From Pseudomonadota bacterium (GTDB lineage: Bacteria; Pseudomonadota; Gammaproteobacteria; Acidiferrobacterales; Acidiferrobacteraceae), in contig JAJZZU010000216.1 of the NCBI GenBank assembly GCA_021797365.1, forward strand, positions 1-5,215: a stretch of DNA of 5,215 nt. Direction: 5' to 3'. Made by a program: the position numbers and the translations under genes. A model generated the notes under the pieces. That model ran no database searches. It had not been told where the DNA came from and saw only the letters and a list, made by a program, of their open reading frames with translations. Shown in pieces: positions 1-5,215 of this stretch. Positions within the stretch are counted from its first letter, which is position 1. Each line of letters starts with the position of its first letter.

Positions 1-628
1 GATCGAGCGAGATCAGCACGAAGATCAGGACGATGGCCAACACCGCGATAAAGGGCACCCGCCCCTTTAAGTCGATGTGCTTGAAGCTATGGTAGCGGAT
101 ATTGCTGACCATCGCCGCACCGATCAAGACGGTAACGGCCAAGGCCGTGGCGCGTAGCCACAGCGGCGGCGCACCATAACCTTGCAGGACCCACACCAGA
201 CCGGTAACGACCGCCGCCGCCGCTGGACTCGGTAAACCATGGAACGACAGTCGCCGGTCCGTGCTGGTCTGAATATTGAAGCGCGCCAGACGCAAGGCGG
301 CAGCCGCCGAGTAGATGAAGGCCGCCAGCCAGCCGAGCTTGCCGAGCCCCGAGAGCCCCCATTCATAGACAACCAGCGCCGGGGCAAGCCCGAACGACAC
401 CATGTCCGACAGGCTGTCATACTGTGCCCCGAAATCGCTCTCGGTGTGCGTCCAGCGCGCCACCCGCCCGTCCAGCCCGTCCATGACCATGGCGATGAAC
501 ACCGCCACGGCCGCGTGCCAGAACTCGCCCTTCATGGCCTGCACGATGGCATAAAAGCCGGCGAAGAGCGCCGCCGTCGTAAAGAGATTCGGCAGGATAT
601 AGATACCCTTGCGCTTGTCTTCCATCAT
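1..628 (-). CDS. pssA: CDP-diacylglycerol--serine O-phosphatidyltransferase (phosphatidylserine synthase), 3' end cut by window edge
   Basis: This integral inner-membrane enzyme joins CDP-diacylglycerol and L-serine to give phosphatidylserine and CMP, the step before Psd in phosphatidylethanolamine synthesis. About 209 codons are visible and the frame is still open at base 1. The full CDP-alcohol phosphatidyltransferase signature is present at residues 50-75: D50, D53-G54, A57-R58, G67, D71 and D75, with the expected spacing for the metal and substrate site. Several hydrophobic stretches (about 10-31, 39-50, 76-90, 97-112, 134-150, 160-175 and 190-208) fit a polytopic protein of the short PssA type, normally about 240-280 residues, so a modest C-terminal part is missing. 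Two ATGs in a row (628 and 625) can serve as start. The ribosome binding site GAGGGG overlaps the psd stop, and its spacing (7 bases) suits the second ATG better. In related genomes leuA often follows, but that would lie outside the window. Confidence 0.95.
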   Translation of the reverse strand, partial: MMEDKRKGIYILPNLFTTAALFAGFYAIVQAMKGEFWHAAVAVFIAMVMDGLDGRVARWTHTESDFGAQYDSLSDMVSFGLAPALVVYEWGLSGLGKLGWLAAFIYSAAAALRLARFNIQTSTDRRLSFHGLPSPAAAAVVTGLVWVLQGYGAPPLWLRATALAVTVLIGAAMVSNIRYHSFKHIDLKGRVPFIAVLAIVLIFVLISLD

Positions 629-636
629 CGCGCCCC

Positions 637-2372
<1,736 letters not shown>

Positions 2373-2387
2373 TTATCAGGTTGAAAG

Positions 2388-2888
2388 TCAGGGTGCGTCG
2401 GGAATGCAGGCGCCGTTACCGCGGGCGATACCGATGACCCCAGAGCGCACCACCTCCAGAATCCGCCGTGGCTGCAGAATCGAGATAAAGGCGTCCAGCT
2501 TGCTGCCGTCACCGGTCAGTTCGATGGTATAGGCGCGATCCGTTACATCTATTATACGCCCCCGGAAGATATCCGACAGACGTTTGATCTCATCACGCTC
2601 GCCGCCCTCGGCACGCACCTTGATAAGCAGCATCTCGCGCTCAATGCGCTCATTATCTGTCAAATCGACGAGCTTCACCACGTCCACGAGCTTGTTCAGC
2701 TGCTTGCGGATCTGATCCACCACGCCCTCGGATCCGCTCGTGACAAGCGTCATGCGCGACAGGCTCGGATCCTCGGTCGGCGCCACCGTGAGCGAGGCGA
2801 TATTGTAGCCACGCGCCGAGAACAGTCCGGCAACACGCGACAAGGCGCCCGCCTCGTTCTCCAGAAGTATGGAAATGATGTGGCGCAT
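2388..2888 (-). CDS. ilvH: Acetolactate synthase small (regulatory) subunit
   Basis: This is the regulatory partner of IlvB. It raises the activity of the catalytic subunit and makes it sensitive to valine. The 166 residues match the family (E. coli IlvH has 163). An N-terminal ACT domain spans about residues 3-77 and contains LLENEAGALSRVAGLFSARG; N11, G14, S17 and N29 are present. In E. coli IlvH these positions are tied to valine binding, and changes at G14 or S17 give valine resistance, so feedback control is probably intact here. The C-terminal domain (about 80-160) holds ERIEREMLLIKV, the GRIIDVTD segment and EVVRSGVIGIARG. The ATG at 2888 overlaps the ilvB stop as TGATG, and the protein then starts MRHIISILLEN as in homologues. 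A GTG one codon upstream (2891) is also possible. There is no clear ribosome binding site, so translation is probably coupled to ilvB. Confidence 0.97.
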   Translation of the reverse strand: MRHIISILLENEAGALSRVAGLFSARGYNIASLTVAPTEDPSLSRMTLVTSGSEGVVDQIRKQLNKLVDVVKLVDLTDNERIEREMLLIKVRAEGGERDEIKRLSDIFRGRIIDVTDRAYTIELTGDGSKLDAFISILQPRRILEVVRSGVIGIARGNGACIPDAP

Positions 2889-4603
2889 CACGCGAGTTCG
2901 CGATCTGTCGCCAGATGCATCTCGTGGTGACCGGCTCCGGCCGCGATCATGGGGTAGACGTTCTCCGTCTGGTCGGTGATGAAATCGAGGAACACCAGCC
3001 GGTCATGCTGGCCGAGCGCCTCCTTCAAGGCAGCCTCCACGTCGTGGGGCTTGTCGATGCGCAGGCCTGCGTGCCCGTAGCTCTCGGCAAGCTTCACGAA
3101 GTCCGGCAAGGCCTCCAGATAGGAGTGCGAATAGCGGCTCTGATAGAAGAATTCCTGCCACTGACGGACCATGCCCATGTAGCGGTTGTTCAGATTGACG
3201 ATCTTTAGCGGCAAATCGTACTGCTTGCAGGTCGACAACTCCTGTATGCACATCTGTATGCTGGCCTCGCCGGTGACGCAGGCGACCGTGGCGTCGGGAT
3301 GCGCGAACTGCACACCGATCGCCGCCGGCAGTCCGAAGCCCATGGTGCCGAGCCCTCCGGAATTGATCCACCGCCGCGGCTTGTCGAACTTATAGAACTG
3401 CGCCGCCCACATTTGGTGCTGGCCCACATCGGAGGTGATGAAGGCGTCGCCCTGCGTGAGTCGGTAGAGGGTCTCCAGCACGAATTGGGGCTTTATGACC
3501 TCGGTATTGGCGCGATCGTATTGGAGACATTGGCGCGCGCGCCACTCCTCGATCTTGCGCCACCAGGCACCAAGCGCCGCCTTGTCCAAACGGCTGCCGG
3601 TCGCCTTCAGGGCAGCAAGCAGGTCGCGCATCGCAAGTCCCGCCTCGCTTATGATGGCGATCTCGACCGGGACGTTTTTCTGAATGGAGGCCGGGTCGAC
3701 GTCGATATGGATGATGCGCGCATTGGGGCAGAACTTGTCCAGATCACCCGTCACCCGATCATCGAAACGCGCCCCGACCGCGAGCAGCACATCGCACTCA
3801 TGCATGCCCATGTTGGCTTCGTAGGTCCCGTGCATGCCGAGCATGCCCACAAACAACGGATCAGTGGCCGGGAATGCGCCGAGCCCCATAAGGGTGTTCG
3901 TGCATGGGGCACCGAGCCAGCGCACGAGCTCGGTCAGTTCGCGGGCGGCATTGCCGAGTACCACCCCGCCGCCGGCATAGATCATGGGGCGCTTGGCCTG
4001 CATCAACAGATCGGCGGCCTTGCGTATGGCCGCCGGATCACCCTCACGCACGGGCTTGTACGACCGCAGTGTAGGGTCCTTTGGGAAGACATAAGAGGTC
4101 TTGTGGGCGGTGATGTCCTTGGGGATATCCACGACCACCGGGCCGGGACGGCCGGTCGTGGCCACATGAAAGGCCTTGCGCATGATAAGCGCGAGGTCGC
4201 GGACGTCCTTGACCATGAAGTTGTGCTTGACGCAGGGCCGAGTGATGCCGATCGCATCGACCTCCTGAAAGGCATCGTCGCCGATCAGATGCGTCATGAC
4301 CTGACCCGTGAACACCACGAGCGGGATGGAGTCCATATAAGCGGTAGCGATCCCGGTCAGGGCGTTGGTGACGCCCGGACCGGAGGTCACGAGCACCACA
4401 CCGGGCTTGCCGGTCGAGCGCGCATAGCCATCGGCGGCATGCGCCGCACCCTGCTCGTGGCGCACGAGGATGTGCTTCACCTCTTCCTGCTTGTAGAGGG
4501 CATCGTAGATGTGCAAAACCGCCCCACCCGGATAGCCGAAAAGGTACTCGACGCCTTCATCGTGAAGGCAGCGAACGAAAATCTCCGCTCCCGTGAGCTC
4601 CAA
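2888..4603 (-). CDS. ilvB: Acetolactate synthase (acetohydroxyacid synthase) large catalytic subunit
   Basis: This cytosolic enzyme needs thiamine diphosphate, Mg2+ and FAD. It condenses two pyruvates to 2-acetolactate, or pyruvate with 2-oxobutyrate to 2-aceto-2-hydroxybutyrate, the first common step of branched-chain amino acid synthesis. The 571 residues are full length (homologues about 550-590). Domains in order are: N-terminal pyrimidine-binding domain (about 1-165) with GYPGGAV (24-30), catalytic E50 in RHEQGAAHAADGYAR, SGPGVTN (74-80) and DDAFQE (109-114); central FAD-associated domain (about 190-330) with GARFDDRVTGD (277-287); and C-terminal diphosphate-binding domain (about 375-550) with the metal motif at 445 ending in NN (472-473), then GMVRQWQ including W482. 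The metal motif reads GEA rather than the usual GDG. The start is TTG at 4603, which gives the family's usual MELTGAEI; the frame has no ATG or GTG between an in-frame TAA at 4685-4687 and the conserved N-terminus. It is the first gene of the cluster. ilvI is an equally valid name. Confidence 0.98.
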   Translation of the reverse strand: MELTGAEIFVRCLHDEGVEYLFGYPGGAVLHIYDALYKQEEVKHILVRHEQGAAHAADGYARSTGKPGVVLVTSGPGVTNALTGIATAYMDSIPLVVFTGQVMTHLIGDDAFQEVDAIGITRPCVKHNFMVKDVRDLALIMRKAFHVATTGRPGPVVVDIPKDITAHKTSYVFPKDPTLRSYKPVREGDPAAIRKAADLLMQAKRPMIYAGGGVVLGNAARELTELVRWLGAPCTNTLMGLGAFPATDPLFVGMLGMHGTYEANMGMHECDVLLAVGARFDDRVTGDLDKFCPNARIIHIDVDPASIQKNVPVEIAIISEAGLAMRDLLAALKATGSRLDKAALGAWWRKIEEWRARQCLQYDRANTEVIKPQFVLETLYRLTQGDAFITSDVGQHQMWAAQFYKFDKPRRWINSGGLGTMGFGLPAAIGVQFAHPDATVACVTGEASIQMCIQELSTCKQYDLPLKIVNLNNRYMGMVRQWQEFFYQSRYSHSYLEALPDFVKLAESYGHAGLRIDKPHDVEAALKEALGQHDRLVFLDFITDQTENVYPMIAAGAGHHEMHLATDRELA

Positions 4604-4611
4604 AACGATGT

Positions 4612-4618
4612 CACCCCG
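4612..4618 (-). promoter_or_regulatory. Ribosome binding site deciding the ilvB TTG start
   Basis: GGGGTGA on the minus strand ends 8 bases before the TTG at 4603. This supports TTG as the true start; the next usable start in frame, a GTG at codon 48, lies inside conserved sequence next to the catalytic glutamate. Confidence 0.65.
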
Positions 4619-4645
4619 CGACTTATGACCTTTTTCGAACTCCTG

Positions 4646-4674
4646 ATTCTCGGATAAGGAGCGCCACCGGTCAA
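4646..4674 (-). promoter_or_regulatory. Candidate sigma70 promoter of the ilvBHC-psd-pssA cluster
   Basis: TTGACC (4669-4674) matches five of six -35 bases. After a 17-base spacer, GAGAAT (4646-4651) matches four of six -10 bases. Transcription would start near 4639, giving a leader of about 36 bases that holds only the ribosome binding site. This is the best match I found in the gap. Promoter calls by eye in GC-rich DNA are uncertain, and an upstream promoter with a longer leader remains possible. Confidence 0.4.
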
Positions 4675-4739
4675 GGCCTTGGGGTTACCGTCGGCCATTC
4701 TCAACGTGAAGAGATAGAGCCCCGGAGCACCCGGTGGCG
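4662..4739. repeat. Spaced inverted repeat upstream of ilvB
   Basis: CGCCACCGG (4662-4670) and CCGGTGGCG (4731-4739) are perfect 9-base complements, 60 bases apart. The right-hand complement on the minus strand, CCGGTGGCG, falls in the spacer of the candidate promoter, overlapping the last bases of its -35 box. This could be a pair of protein half-sites, a looping operator, or a long-range RNA stem if transcription starts further upstream. Chance pairing is also possible in GC-rich DNA. Confidence 0.35.
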
Positions 4740-4761
4740 GCCCAACCGACATTCGGCCATT
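4691..4761. repeat. Short direct repeat TCGGCCATT, two copies
   Basis: TCGGCCATT occurs at 4691-4699 and again at 4753-4761, 62 bases apart. Both copies lie upstream of the candidate ilvB promoter. The function is unknown, and a 9-base match over this distance can arise by chance. Confidence 0.25.
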
Positions 4762-4836
4762 GGTGTCGGAAATGCAGCCTATCCAGTGGATTCGTAAGGG
4801 GTTTCGACAACTCGGCTGGCCACCTCATCGGGGAAC

Positions 4837-4908
4837 GCGGACTGTGGTAGCAAACCCCATGAGCACCATACTTGAAAATTGCGGCTTGATGGCAGCAAAC
4901 CCCGGGAG
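4837..4908. repeat. Imperfect direct repeat in the cysS-ilvB gap, period about 45 bases
   Basis: Copies at 4837-4863 and 4881-4908 align over about 28 positions with 21 matches and one gap. The core TGGTAGCAAACCCC (4845-4858) against TGGCAGCAAACCCC (4890-4903) differs at one base. The cores start 45 bases apart. Tandem regulator sites or a small local duplication are both possible; I do not recognise the motif as a known operator. Confidence 0.5.
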
Positions 4909-4950
4909 ATCGCGGCGTTCGGGCGCGGCAGAAACTCACGTCATGGCGCT

Positions 4951-4969
4951 GCGACTTGGGGGAAGTCGT
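4951..4969 (-). terminator. Hairpin downstream of cysS, possible weak terminator
   Basis: On the minus strand CGACTT and AAGTCG form a 6-bp stem around CCCCC, extended by one G-T pair, about 40 bases after the cysS stop. No T run follows, so it is at best a weak or factor-assisted terminator, or a 3'-end stability element. Confidence 0.25.
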
Positions 4970-5008
4970 GCCTGGGAATGGCTGGGCGCGGTCCTAACCC
5001 CCCACGCC

Positions 5009-5215
5009 CTAGACCCGGCGCCAGACCGTGCCCGTCGGCGTATCCTCGAGTACGATACCACGCGCCCTGAGCTCGTCGCGCAAGGCATCGGATCGCGCCC
5101 ACTGCCGCTCGCGCCGTGCCTGATCGCGCAGGGCCACCAACGCCTCGATATCCTCGTGGTCCCCGGTCCCCTGCAGGAATGCCGCCGGCGGTCGCGTCAG
5201 CAGACCGAGCGTCCC
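5009..5215 (-). CDS. cysS: Cysteinyl-tRNA synthetase, C-terminal end only (5' part beyond window)
   Basis: CysS charges tRNA(Cys) with cysteine in the cytosol. Only the last 68 residues are in the window, read from the right edge in frame to a TAG at 5009-5011. They carry the family's typical tail: LGLLTRPPAAFLQG, then a charged helix (IEALVALRDQARRERQWARSD), then ALRDELRARGIVLEDTPTGTVWRR. The last part belongs to the C-terminal anticodon-binding region, where ADxIRDEL-x-GI-x-LEDT-x-x-G-x-x-W is common. The HIGH and KMSKS catalytic motifs would lie beyond the edge. The same strand as ilvB and a gap of about 400 bases suggest a separate transcription unit, though read-through cannot be excluded. 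Confidence 0.92.
   Translation of the reverse strand, partial: GTLGLLTRPPAAFLQGTGDHEDIEALVALRDQARRERQWARSDALRDELRARGIVLEDTPTGTVWRRV

Larger units (their letters stand above)
4604..5008. other. Gap between cysS and ilvB, no gene seen
   Basis: These 405 bases hold no open frame that looks like a protein and no tRNA or other RNA gene I can recognise. Short open frames exist on both strands, but they lack family motifs and good ribosome binding sites, and some run into ilvB or cysS. The contents I can support are a hairpin after cysS, a 28-base imperfect direct repeat, the 9-base repeat TCGGCCATT, a spaced inverted repeat and a promoter near ilvB. A more AT-rich patch at 4866-4880 is a second possible promoter area, but it has no good -35 and -10 pair. 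Confidence 0.6.

Noticed and set aside
3299..4657. Open frame of 452 codons on the plus strand, antisense to ilvB
   Set aside because: It mirrors a highly conserved gene. High GC at third codon positions removes stops from the antisense frame, and the protein shows no family motif.
4477..4752. Minus-strand frame of 91 codons running into the start of ilvB
   Set aside because: It has no recognisable motif or run of branched-chain residues, and most of its second half is out-of-frame ilvB sequence. It is neither a convincing gene nor a leader peptide.
4863..4903. Promoter using TATGGT at 4863-4868 with an upstream TTGCTG
   Set aside because: The spacer would be 22 bases, too long for sigma70, and no -35 match lies at 16-18 bases.
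4685..4939. Minus-strand frame of 84 codons in the cysS-ilvB gap
   Set aside because: Its composition looks random, it has no family match I recognise, and it crosses the repeats and the likely regulatory region.

Overview
The window carries a compact minus-strand gene cluster typical of beta- and gammaproteobacteria. Read along the minus strand (right to left), the order is: end of cysS, a 397-base gap, ilvB (acetolactate synthase large subunit), ilvH (small regulatory subunit), ilvC (ketol-acid reductoisomerase), psd (phosphatidylserine decarboxylase), and pssA (phosphatidylserine synthase), which runs off the left edge. The DNA is GC-rich. The proteins are close to the versions found in free-living Pseudomonadota: IlvH has a near-standard start, IlvC is a class I enzyme, and Psd is the short pyruvoyl type. 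I infer a high-GC beta- or gammaproteobacterium and cannot name the genus.

Right edge, 5009-5215: the last 68 codons of cysS. A gap of about 400 bases follows (4604-5008). I see no convincing gene in it. It holds a small hairpin after cysS, an imperfect direct repeat with a period of about 45 bases, a shorter direct repeat, a spaced inverted repeat, and a good sigma70-like promoter close to ilvB. I find no leader peptide rich in Ile, Val or Leu, so classical ribosome-mediated attenuation is not supported.

Middle, 1329-4603: ilvB, ilvH and ilvC give the first two steps of branched-chain amino acid synthesis. IlvB and IlvH form the valine-sensitive synthase, and IlvC turns its product into the dihydroxy acid. 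ilvB starts with TTG, and no ATG or GTG is available near the conserved N-terminus. ilvB and ilvH overlap at their stop and start codons, and ilvC has its own strong ribosome binding site just after a small hairpin.

Left, 1-1332: psd and pssA encode the two membrane enzymes that make phosphatidylethanolamine from CDP-diacylglycerol and serine. psd most likely starts at a TTG overlapping the ilvC stop. A GC-rich terminator-like hairpin with a short T run lies just after ilvC, inside the first codons of psd. It could reduce transcription from the amino acid genes into the phospholipid genes.

The window is essentially housekeeping metabolism. I found no mobile element, CRISPR array, defence system, RNA gene or clearly new system. 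The points worth a second look are regulatory (the hairpin at the ilvC-psd junction and the repeats upstream of ilvB) plus a small variation in the thiamine diphosphate motif of IlvB.
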